NCBI GenBank assembly: GCA_903831405.1
Contig: CAIKXM010000012.1
Coordinates: 1 to 33,886, forward strand
DNA: 33,886 bases
Reading direction: 5' to 3'
Source of the DNA: an uncultured bacterium
Lineage (GTDB): Bacteria > Babelota > Babeliae > Babelales > Babelaceae
Positions 1 to 7,592 of the stretch are shown in pieces. The notes under the pieces were generated by a model. It was not told the origin of the DNA. It saw only the letters and a program-made list of their open reading frames with translations, and did not search any database. Within the stretch, counting starts at the first letter, position 1; each line of letters starts with the position of its first letter. A program made the translations under genes and the position numbers.

Positions 1-909
1 TAAAAAAATAAAATATAAATAATCAGACAACATAAAATAACCACTTTTAGGTGATAAGCTTTCAATAATAAATCGATAGGCAATTGCAGCAAATAAAGCA
101 CCTGTCGTAATTGATATAATGCTTGTTTTATACTTAAAGCCCAACGATAAGGCCAAAAGCGCCATAAAAAGCATTAATAATGTTGGCAATAGTATAAGCA
201 ATGTATTTCTCATACCTTTTCTAAAATATTCAATAGTAAAATAAGCTATCGGATAGCTAATAACAGATTTTTCCGAATATTTATTTTGTTTTTCACTAAT
301 ATAACCACACCGAGTAAACACATTAACCATTTGCCAATCAGCTGTTTGACCAACTGATTGCTCATTCATTTGAAATGTTGTATTTTTTGCATCAAATGAA
401 AATGCGTCTGCAGGCAGATATCTATTGACCAGCGGTATATCTATTCGATGACTATCCAGGGGAAATCTTTGATATTCGAGAGGTGAAGATATAGCAATCT
501 TAATATCGTAACGCGCATGCGTTCTGCCATTAATTAAATATGTTTGCGGCACAGATTTTTCAATAATAGTACCTTTAAAAAACGTAAAATTAGAGATTTC
601 ATCAAGAGTAATACGGTAAGAATCAAACTCAAACCAAATACTACCGCTCAAAATGAAGGTGCCTTTGACCATATCAAATTCAGAAAAATTTCTAATAAAA
701 AAACCAACATCTATTATTGTTGGCTTACTATTGCGCTTAGACCTCTCTTTGGGGGTAACCATTTGCAACACTGGCTCAACTTCAATTGAGGGCGCTTTAT
801 TTGCAATGCTATAGTTAATAGCACCGAAAATAGCAATTGTCGTTAACACCATCAATAATAATTGTAAAAAAACCTGACGAGCAGATATTATATCTGAATT
901 TATTTTCAT
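1..909 (-). CDS. Pentameric ligand-gated ion channel homologue C (3' end beyond window)
   Basis: Read on the minus strand from the ATG at 909, an open frame of 303 codons continues past the left edge, so the end of M3 and all of M4 are missing. It closely matches the two complete channel genes to its right. It has an N-terminal membrane segment (about residues 12-32), a beta-rich extracellular domain with the Pro-loop signature FPLDSH followed by RIDI, then M1 with its conserved Leu-Pro, M2, and the start of M3 (YFMLSDYLYF). The pLGIC family forms five-subunit channels gated by extracellular ligands. The start overlaps the stop of the upstream pseudo-phosphatase gene by 4 nt (ATGA), implying translational coupling. 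Unlike copies A and B, no binding-protein gene lies directly upstream. Family assignment is by eye against GLIC-type bacterial channels; ligand and ion selectivity are unknown. Confidence 0.75.
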   Translation of the reverse strand, partial: MKINSDIISARQVFLQLLLMVLTTIAIFGAINYSIANKAPSIEVEPVLQMVTPKERSKRNSKPTIIDVGFFIRNFSEFDMVKGTFILSGSIWFEFDSYRITLDEISNFTFFKGTIIEKSVPQTYLINGRTHARYDIKIAISSPLEYQRFPLDSHRIDIPLVNRYLPADAFSFDAKNTTFQMNEQSVGQTADWQMVNVFTRCGYISEKQNKYSEKSVISYPIAYFTIEYFRKGMRNTLLILLPTLLMLFMALLALSLGFKYKTSIISITTGALFAAIAYRFIIESLSPKSGYFMLSDYLYFIFL

Positions 910-1910
910 TTAGGCAGTCCCGTGTATAAATTATATGTATCTTTCTGATAGCTCTTTTTATTTTCACTGCGGTATATATGCGTTATTGTTTTTTGGTCAA
1001 GTATTATATATGAATACGTCGAAAAATTATAATATTCTTTCATCAATGGCGTATGAGCAGAAAAAACTTTCCAATTAATTGCCCCATTGATTGTTGGTAG
1101 CAAAAAAAAGCCTGTATTATGTTTATGAATAGCAAAATCATAATCCCATAAACCACTTAAAATAATAGAAACGTTTTCCGTTATATTTTGCAGAGCATGA
1201 GCACCATCTGATGCACACAAAATAGTATGATCAGTAGCTTCAAATTTAATAGTTATCGCAAGAGGGCAATGTGCAAAAAAATTTGTTATAACACGCCCAT
1301 ATAATGGCACAACGCCCATTGCTGCTAACTGATCTCCCAATGCTATATCCAACCATCCCTCTCGATACTCTTGAAAACCTTGAATAAAGAATACATTGTT
1401 GAAATTTTTTTGTTTTAGCAATCCAATGATAGCAAGCGTTTCGAGAGAATATGGCGATCTGCCAACAGCATTGCCAAGAAAAATTATAGTATAATTTTTC
1501 TTAAGCACTAAATCTTTAGTTATAAACCCACTTTTATACATATTTTCTACATAATCAAACAAACACTGAACCCCACCATACAAAGAGCCAATGATGATAA
1601 TCTTTTGATCCTTTTTACACAAAAGATTCAATCCTCCTCCAACAATGGTTGGCATTTCTTTATTAATATTTTCGAACAATGGTATAAAAATTTCTTTTGA
1701 AGCAGGATACGACGAATTCTTATATGCTGAGGCATTTTTTTTATACATATCATCAAAAAATGCAAAATCCCATGTATAATTTTTTGCATCATATTTTTGT
1801 TGTAAGAGTGACCCAAACGATTTTTTTAATTCATCTATTGTTTGAGGCGTAGCTACTAAAAAATGAACCGCATATAAAAAAAACACGCATATTATAATAA
1901 ACTTTTTCAT
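906..1910 (-). CDS. Exported PPP-type pseudo-phosphatase A
   Basis: The 334-residue protein begins with a signal peptide (about residues 1-20, ending LVA). Its centre keeps the layout of a PPP/calcineurin-like metallophosphatase: GSLYGG at 108-113 replaces GDxHG, GNAVGRS followed by PYSLE at 146-157 replaces GDxVDRG, and GFQE at 178-181 replaces GNHE. Nearly every metal ligand (both Asp of the GD motifs, both motif His, and Asn of GNHE) is replaced, so hydrolysis is very unlikely. I infer a periplasmic or surface scaffold, regulator or ligand-binding role. It is the third gene of the binding protein-channel-pseudo-phosphatase set, 30 nt after channel A, with an AAGGGG ribosome site. Its stop overlaps the ATG of channel C. 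The last 19 or so codons before the C-terminal tail are nucleotide-identical to copy B. Confidence 0.75.
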   Translation of the reverse strand: MKKFIIICVFFLYAVHFLVATPQTIDELKKSFGSLLQQKYDAKNYTWDFAFFDDMYKKNASAYKNSSYPASKEIFIPLFENINKEMPTIVGGGLNLLCKKDQKIIIIGSLYGGVQCLFDYVENMYKSGFITKDLVLKKNYTIIFLGNAVGRSPYSLETLAIIGLLKQKNFNNVFFIQGFQEYREGWLDIALGDQLAAMGVVPLYGRVITNFFAHCPLAITIKFEATDHTILCASDGAHALQNITENVSIILSGLWDYDFAIHKHNTGFFLLPTINGAINWKVFSAHTPLMKEYYNFSTYSYIILDQKTITHIYRSENKKSYQKDTYNLYTGLPK

Positions 1911-1940
1911 TTCCCCTTTTATCCTTTTCCTTATTTATTC

Positions 1941-3005
1941 TTAAAATAAAATGCAATATATCGTTAAACTATCAACAATTACATGTATTAAAATAATGAG
2001 AAGAAAACCATATAATATCGATATTTTATCCATAAAAAAGCTTAATAAGAAAACTATAAAAATGGCTATAAGAAAAATAAAATATAAATAATCAGAAAGC
2101 ATAAAATATGCTACTTTGGGTTGTATATTTTCAATAATAAATCGGTATGCAATCACTGCAGATAACGCTGTTGTTGAAATTGATATGCTCGTTATTCTAT
2201 ATTTTTTTTGATCAAGAGCCAAAGCAAAAAGGCCTATAAATAACATCAAAATTATAGGCAATACAATGATCAATGCATTCTTCATACCTTTTTTAACATA
2301 TTCAAAGGTAAAATAAGTTACGGGATAATATAAAACAGCTTCCTTTACATATGTATTAAAAATTTCACTAATATATCCATGTTTAACAAATTTATGGTAC
2401 AAATGCCACTGTGGAGTTTCCACAACTGAATCATGGTTTACATGAAATCTACTATTTTGACCAATAAATTTTACATTGTTAAGCCTCTCCGTCAAAAAAG
2501 ACTTATTAATCAAACCAATATCTATACGATGACTATCAAAAGGAAAATATTGGTATTCAAGATCCGAAAACATAGCCACTTTAATATCGTATCGTGCATA
2601 TATTTTATCAACAAAAAGCATTGTTTTCGGCAAAGATTTTTCTAAAATAGTAGCTCTAGCAAATGTAAACTCACCAATTTCATCAAGGGATATTTCATAG
2701 GGATCAAATTCAAAAAAAATGCTTCCATTAAAGGTAATTTCTCCTTTAACCATATCAAAGGTTGAATAATCCCTAATAAAAAGACCTACATCAATTTTGA
2801 CCTGGTCTCTTCTTTGTTTTAATACGGTATAATCTTTTGGTACCAGTGTTTTGAAAATAGCTTTCGGCTCCGTAAAGATCCGTTTAAACCAACTAGCATA
2901 TACCAATGTGCTAAAAATAATTGCTAAAGATATTCCCATTAAAACCAAACTATATAGCATTTGTTGAGTAGAAATTATTTTTGAATATTTTTGAATTGGG
3001 CTCAT
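1941..3005 (-). CDS. Pentameric ligand-gated ion channel homologue A
   Basis: A 354-residue protein of typical bacterial pLGIC length. An N-terminal membrane segment (17-38) precedes a beta-rich domain (about 45-230) containing FPFDSH at 154-159 then RIDIGL, which aligns with the YPFDSQ-LHIYL segment of GLIC; there are no loop cysteines. Four C-terminal membrane helices follow: M1 (243-264, with Leu-Pro at 249-250), M2 (270-291), an M2-M3 loop with Pro296-Lys297, M3 (299-324) and M4 (330-353). By eye, M2 is Ser/Thr-rich and keeps a Glu where GLIC has 19'Glu. The family makes homopentameric cation or anion channels opened by ligand or protons; selectivity cannot be read here. It lies 31 nt after the binding-protein gene; AGGAG lies 8 nt before the ATG. 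A generic four-helix membrane protein is the alternative, but the combined signatures argue against it. Confidence 0.78.
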   Translation of the reverse strand: MSPIQKYSKIISTQQMLYSLVLMGISLAIIFSTLVYASWFKRIFTEPKAIFKTLVPKDYTVLKQRRDQVKIDVGLFIRDYSTFDMVKGEITFNGSIFFEFDPYEISLDEIGEFTFARATILEKSLPKTMLFVDKIYARYDIKVAMFSDLEYQYFPFDSHRIDIGLINKSFLTERLNNVKFIGQNSRFHVNHDSVVETPQWHLYHKFVKHGYISEIFNTYVKEAVLYYPVTYFTFEYVKKGMKNALIIVLPIILMLFIGLFALALDQKKYRITSISISTTALSAVIAYRFIIENIQPKVAYFMLSDYLYFIFLIAIFIVFLLSFFMDKISILYGFLLIILIHVIVDSLTIYCILF

Positions 3006-3036
3006 GCTGCAAGCTCCTTTTTAAAGCTAGGATAAT

Positions 3037-4197
3037 TTATTTTCTTTTATACAGTGTCCAATCAACCGTAGGCCCTTCAACAATCCATATATTATTCGAC
3101 AAACTTCGTTCTTTATTAAAAGAAAGAGACAACCCTTTAAACGTTACGTTATGCATTCCTTCAAAATAACGCACTAATTTTACCGGATCGAGCACATGCC
3201 CTACAAACCGAAAAGCATCAAGAAAAAGTTGCGTCGCAATATACCCTTCAAAAGAAAATGAATCCAATTCAAAATCATGCTTTTCCATTGAAGCACGATA
3301 TTCTTGTGCAATCGGGAGCGTACTTTTTTCAGGATTAGGCGTAACCGATGTACAAACAAAATCAAGGCCAAGTAAATATGCATATACAATAAATCCACCG
3401 GTCAATAAATCAGAGGTACCAATCAATTTTTTATTAACAAGGTTGTACACCTTAATATTACGAATTAATGAAATGCCAGCACCCGAAAGACAAAAAAGGG
3501 CTATCATATCAACATCAGCATTTTTAATCTTTTCAGCCTGCTGAGAAAAAGCTACCGCATTGCGATCATACGGTACATCGACCCATTCTATATTTTTTTC
3601 CCGTAATATTGCATGAGCAGTATCACGTTGACCTATTCCAAAAGAATCATTTTGATAAAAAATAGCACAACGTCGATATTGATTTTTTTCAACAACATAG
3701 TTAATTAGCGCAATTGTTTCTTCTGCATAGGAGGGTCGGAAATGTATTAAATTTTTTATATCCGGATATCGACCTTCCATATTAGGAAACAACACGAGTA
3801 ATTTACCCGCACGTATATCAGAAAGATACGATTCTATACTTGCCGTGCCAAAAGGCATGATCAACGTTGTTGTTTTTTTTGACTCAAAATATTGTACATT
3901 TTTACGCGCATTGTATGGCACATATTTATCATCAAGAATATACTCACGTATATCCGGCTCCTGAAGAGAGCTACTCATATTAAAATCATACAAAGCTGCA
4001 AAAAGACCTCCATGCGCCGAAGCTCCATAAGAACTAGCATGACCCGTAATTGGCATAGATGAACCAATAACAACAACCTTTTTTTTCGAGCTTTCTTGTT
4101 CAGCGAGAGCAAGCATACTCATCTGTATACCAAATAACAATAATAAACTTGCAATAATAATGCGCTTGGTAAAATCAAATGCATACGATATTTTCAT
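3037..4197 (-). CDS. Type I periplasmic binding protein A (LivJ/Peripla_BP_6-like)
   Basis: The 386-residue protein has a signal peptide (about 1-33, ending LALA). The mature part begins with the hallmark strand and loop of leucine-binding-type receptors, including PITGH followed by a Gly/Ala-rich helix (about 44-72). A mid-protein segment (about 175-215, RRCAIFYQNDSFGIGQ) matches the hinge/second-lobe strand, and a GYIATQLFLDAF helix near 315 matches the conserved late helix. Such proteins bind small ligands, often amino acids, between two lobes. No ABC permease or ATPase gene is nearby. Instead the channel-A gene follows 31 nt downstream, so I infer that it delivers or presents ligand to the channel rather than to an importer. 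A sigma70-like promoter lies directly upstream (4215-4242). AAGGA is 8 nt before the ATG. Confidence 0.8.
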   Translation of the reverse strand: MKISYAFDFTKRIIIASLLLLFGIQMSMLALAEQESSKKKVVVIGSSMPITGHASSYGASAHGGLFAALYDFNMSSSLQEPDIREYILDDKYVPYNARKNVQYFESKKTTTLIMPFGTASIESYLSDIRAGKLLVLFPNMEGRYPDIKNLIHFRPSYAEETIALINYVVEKNQYRRCAIFYQNDSFGIGQRDTAHAILREKNIEWVDVPYDRNAVAFSQQAEKIKNADVDMIALFCLSGAGISLIRNIKVYNLVNKKLIGTSDLLTGGFIVYAYLLGLDFVCTSVTPNPEKSTLPIAQEYRASMEKHDFELDSFSFEGYIATQLFLDAFRFVGHVLDPVKLVRYFEGMHNVTFKGLSLSFNKERSLSNNIWIVEGPTVDWTLYKRK

Positions 4198-4214
4198 TCT
4201 AGAGATCCTTGTGG

Positions 4215-4242
4215 ATTATAAAAAAATAGTATCTATAGTCAA
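4215..4242 (-). promoter_or_regulatory. Sigma70-like promoter for cassette A
   Basis: On the minus strand TTGACT (4242-4237) and TATAAT (4220-4215) are separated by 16 nt. Predicted transcription would start only about 10-13 nt before the ATG at 4197, close to the AAGGA ribosome site, giving a very short leader. It sits in the 53-nt gap between pseudo-phosphatase B and binding protein A, so cassette A may be transcribed independently as well as by read-through. Confidence 0.5.
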
Positions 4243-4250
4243 TACGTTTT

Positions 4251-5267
4251 TTACATTGCATTAGGTAAGCCTGTATATAAATCATATGTATCTTGCTGAT
4301 AGCTCTTTTTATTTTCACTGCGGTATATATGCGTTATTGTTTTTTGGTCAAGAATTACATACGAATACGTAGAAAAATTATAGTACTCTTTCATAAACGG
4401 GGTACAAGCAGAAACGACTTTCCAATTAGTAGCACCACGAATGGGCGGAAGCATAAACAGCCCCGTATTATTTTCACGAATCACAAACTCATCAGTACCA
4501 CTAATAACGACTGCCGTATTTTCTGTAGCATATTTTAGGGCTTTTTGGTTCGACGACGTACAGAGAATTTGCTCTACGGAGTTGTCAAAAGTGATTATTG
4601 CGGCCAGAGGACAAGTCGCAAAAAATTTTGTTATAACGTTTTCATATAAAGGCACAGTATCTATTTTTTGCGTTTCTGCTATTTGGTCGCCAAGGGCATG
4701 ATCAAGCCACTCTTGTTGATATTCTTGATTTCCTTGAATATATATCACCCTGTCTTGATTTTTGTACATCAACAGACCAATTATAGCCAACGTTTCTTGC
4801 GAATAGGGTGACTTACTTATAGCATTGCCCAAAAAAATCATACTATAATTCTTATTGAGCGATAAATCTTTTGCTATAATACCAGCACCACTCAAATGTT
4901 CTATGTAATCGAATAAGCACTGTGCGCCACCATAAAGCGATCCGATAACAATAAACTTTTGATCCTTTGCTGACTGTATCGATATAATATCTTTTGCAAC
5001 TCGCATTTTTTGGTCAATAAAACTTTGAAAAAGAGGTATGAACAGTTCTTTTGAAGTAATGTATGATGATTTTTTGTATAATGCTGCATTTTTCTTATAC
5101 ACATCTGTAAACAATGAAAACTCCCATGTATATTCTTTTGCATTATACTGTTGTTTGAGTATTGGATTAAGCGATTTTTTTAATGCTTCTATCGTTTGCG
5201 GCAATCCTGCAAACATCTGTGATACACATAAACAATATAAACATAGTGGTACAAAAAACTTTTTCAT
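4251..5267 (-). CDS. Exported PPP-type pseudo-phosphatase B
   Basis: Paralogue of the gene at 906-1910; 338 residues from the ATG at 5267. A TTG six nt upstream is possible, but the ATG aligns with the start of copy A. A signal peptide (1-20, ending MFA) is followed by a helical region and the degenerate phosphatase core: GSLYGG at 109-114, GNAISKS then PYSQE at 147-158, and GNQE at 179-182. Compared with the PPP consensus GDxHG, GDxVDRG and GNHE, only the Asn of GNHE survives, so a metal centre is not expected. It is the last gene of cassette B, 28 nt after the channel-B stop. Both copies retain the fold-defining spacing while losing catalysis, which suggests selection for a binding or structural function. 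The role is inference. Confidence 0.75.
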   Translation of the reverse strand: MKKFFVPLCLYCLCVSQMFAGLPQTIEALKKSLNPILKQQYNAKEYTWEFSLFTDVYKKNAALYKKSSYITSKELFIPLFQSFIDQKMRVAKDIISIQSAKDQKFIVIGSLYGGAQCLFDYIEHLSGAGIIAKDLSLNKNYSMIFLGNAISKSPYSQETLAIIGLLMYKNQDRVIYIQGNQEYQQEWLDHALGDQIAETQKIDTVPLYENVITKFFATCPLAAIITFDNSVEQILCTSSNQKALKYATENTAVVISGTDEFVIRENNTGLFMLPPIRGATNWKVVSACTPFMKEYYNFSTYSYVILDQKTITHIYRSENKKSYQQDTYDLYTGLPNAM

Positions 5268-5295
5268 TTTCAAAAATATCCTTTATACATACTAT

Positions 5296-6354
5296 TTAAA
5301 ACAAAATAAAATACACACTTGAAACAACAACAACCATTTGTATAAAAAAAACACATACTAATTTTTGCCAAACCATTAACTTATCTACAGCAAAACTCAG
5401 TAAAAATAACACAAAAATAGCTATTAAAAAAATAAAATATAAATAATCAGAAAGCATAAAATAGGCTACTTCTGGCGATATCTTTTCAATAATAAATCGG
5501 TAGGCAATTATTGCAGACAATGCTGTTGTAGCAAGAGATATGCTCGTCGTTTTATACTTTGTTGGATCAAGAGCCATAGCAAAAAGACTTATAAAAAGCA
5601 TTAATATTATAGGCAAAACAATAATCAGTGCATTTTTCATGCCTTTTTTAACATACTCAAGCGTAAAATAGGCTACCGGGTAATACAAAACCGCTTCCTT
5701 CGAATACGTATCAAAGTTTTCACCAATGCCGCCATATCTAACGAATTTACGCAACATTTTCCACTGAGGAGTTTCTGCGACTGACTCTTGATTTACATGA
5801 AATCGCGTATTTTTCCCTACAAATGACAAATAATTAAGCGAACTTGCCGAAAAAGCCCTGTTTATTACACCAATATCTATACGATGACTATCGAGAGGAA
5901 ATCGCTGATACTCAAGCGCTGATACAATCGAAACTTTGATATCATAACGTACATATATTTTCCCATCAACAAGCATTGTTTGCGGTACAGATTTTTCTAA
6001 AATTTCACCTTTTGAAAAAGTAAAATCATTAAATTCCTCAAGCTTTATAGTATTAGGATCATATTTAAAAAAAATGCTACCAGTAAAGGTAAAGGACCCT
6101 TTAATCATATCAAAGACAGAAAAACTTCTAATAAACAACCCCACCTCAACAGCTACCCTACTGTATTCTGATACAGCGTAATCTTTTGGTGTTAGTATTT
6201 GAAATGTCGGCTCTGCCTCCATAAAAACTCTATTGTATCTACTGCTATAGCTGAGTGCAGCAAGAATAATTATTAACGTAGAAACCATTAATAATACACT
6301 TATTAACCGCTGTTTTATAGAAAATAAGGCTATGTACTCATGCAATGTTTTCAT
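5296..6354 (-). CDS. Pentameric ligand-gated ion channel homologue B
   Basis: A 352-residue paralogue of channel A with the same plan: N-terminal membrane segment (about 16-36), beta-rich extracellular domain with FPLDSH at 152-157 then RIDIGV, and four C-terminal helices. M1 contains the Leu-Pro; M2 is Ser/Thr-rich and followed by Ile-Ser-Pro-Glu instead of Ile-Gln-Pro-Lys; M3 begins with the same YFMLSDYLYF segment as copies A and C. Its ATG overlaps the TGA of the binding-protein gene by 4 nt (ATGA), so the two proteins are probably made in coupled amounts. This is good circumstantial evidence that they act together. The extracellular domain is more divergent from copy A than M1-M3, as expected if the copies sense different ligands. 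Confidence 0.78.
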   Translation of the reverse strand: MKTLHEYIALFSIKQRLISVLLMVSTLIIILAALSYSSRYNRVFMEAEPTFQILTPKDYAVSEYSRVAVEVGLFIRSFSVFDMIKGSFTFTGSIFFKYDPNTIKLEEFNDFTFSKGEILEKSVPQTMLVDGKIYVRYDIKVSIVSALEYQRFPLDSHRIDIGVINRAFSASSLNYLSFVGKNTRFHVNQESVAETPQWKMLRKFVRYGGIGENFDTYSKEAVLYYPVAYFTLEYVKKGMKNALIIVLPIILMLFISLFAMALDPTKYKTTSISLATTALSAIIAYRFIIEKISPEVAYFMLSDYLYFIFLIAIFVLFLLSFAVDKLMVWQKLVCVFFIQMVVVVSSVYFILF

Positions 6355-7592
6355 TGTTTCATACCCCCTATATTTTTTGTATCCAATACTTTTACACCCC
6401 GCTGTACGTTTCGATTGCTACTCCCGCTTTGATTCTCATTTTTTTTATATAACATCCAATCAACATTAGGCCCTTTAACAATCCATACATTGCTTGATAA
6501 ATTACGCTCTTTATTAAAAGAAAGCAGCAATCCCTTAAAATAAATACCATGCATATTTTCAAAATGTTGTACTATTTTTTGATTATCTAATTCATACTGC
6601 GCCGCGCGAAAAGCATCAAGAAACAATTGGGCTGCAATATACCCTTCCAATGAAAACATATTAAGTTTAAAGCTATGCTTTTTCATTGCCGCGCGATATT
6701 CTTTTGCTATCTGCAATGTACTTTTAACAGGATTTGGCGCAGGGGAAGAAAAGGTAAAATTAAGCCCTAAAGCATACACATATGATGAAAAACCTCCAAG
6801 CATTAAATCAGAAGTGCCGATCATTTTTTTATTAAATAATTTATATGGCTTAATAGTACGAATAAGCTCAAAAGCTGCGCTTGGAATACAAAGAAGAGCT
6901 ATCAAGTCAGCATCACTTTTTAAAACTTTCTCTGCTTGTTCATTAAATGAAACGAGGTTACGCTCATAAGGCACATCGATCCATTCTATTTTCTTTTCTT
7001 TTAATACCTTATGAGCAGCATCTTTTTGACCAATACCAAACAAGTCGTTTTGATAAAAAATAGCACAACGCTTAAAAAACGTTTTTTCAGTGCTATAATT
7101 AATCAATGCGGTAACTTCCTCAATAATACTAGCTCGACATTTAATCATATTTTTAACATCAGGATATTGATACGCAGTCACGGGAAACAATATAAGCACA
7201 TTCCCCTCACGTATAGTCGGCATACAATATTCTATATTTGCGGTACCATTAGGCATAAGCAGTGTATATATTTTTTTTGACTCCAAAAATTTTATATTCT
7301 CGTATTTTTTATAGGGAAGATACATATCATCAAGAATATATTCTCGTATATACGGCACATCAATTGAACTATTCATATTAAAATCATACAAAGCAGAAAA
7401 AATTCCTTCATATACCGATGATATATAGGGACCCATTTGACCAGTAATTGACATTGATGAACCAATAGTAACCATTCTTTTTTGTGCCACTATTGATTCA
7501 TCAGCCAAAGATTTTATACCAATCTGCATACTCAACAATATACATACAATAATACTGCGTTTAAGCAGATCACATACATAATATATTTTCAT
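6351..7592 (-). CDS. Type I periplasmic binding protein B (LivJ/Peripla_BP_6-like)
   Basis: The 413-residue paralogue of binding protein A has a signal peptide (about 1-31), a conserved first lobe (SITGQ near residue 50), the RCAIFYQNDLFGIGQ segment and the late GYIAAQLFLDAF helix. It has about 27 extra residues at the C-terminus, rich in Asn, Gly and Lys, that copy A lacks; this tail reads directly into the overlap with channel B. Its ATG overlaps the TGA of lon (ATGA), and its own TGA overlaps the channel ATG in the same way. Three genes are thus joined head to tail by 4-nt overlaps. As for copy A, no transporter membrane or ATPase subunit is present. Solute capture for a channel is inferred, and the ligand is unknown. 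Confidence 0.8.
   Translation of the reverse strand: MKIYYVCDLLKRSIIVCILLSMQIGIKSLADESIVAQKRMVTIGSSMSITGQMGPYISSVYEGIFSALYDFNMNSSIDVPYIREYILDDMYLPYKKYENIKFLESKKIYTLLMPNGTANIEYCMPTIREGNVLILFPVTAYQYPDVKNMIKCRASIIEEVTALINYSTEKTFFKRCAIFYQNDLFGIGQKDAAHKVLKEKKIEWIDVPYERNLVSFNEQAEKVLKSDADLIALLCIPSAAFELIRTIKPYKLFNKKMIGTSDLMLGGFSSYVYALGLNFTFSSPAPNPVKSTLQIAKEYRAAMKKHSFKLNMFSLEGYIAAQLFLDAFRAAQYELDNQKIVQHFENMHGIYFKGLLLSFNKERNLSSNVWIVKGPNVDWMLYKKNENQSGSSNRNVQRGVKVLDTKNIGGMKQ

Noticed and set aside
544-789. Plus-strand open frame within channel C
   Set aside because: It lies antisense to the strongly conserved channel coding frame and has no supporting motif.
3037-7592. The binding proteins as part of an ABC amino-acid importer
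   Set aside because: No permease or ATPase gene is present in the window; the tightly linked membrane partner is a pLGIC-type channel.
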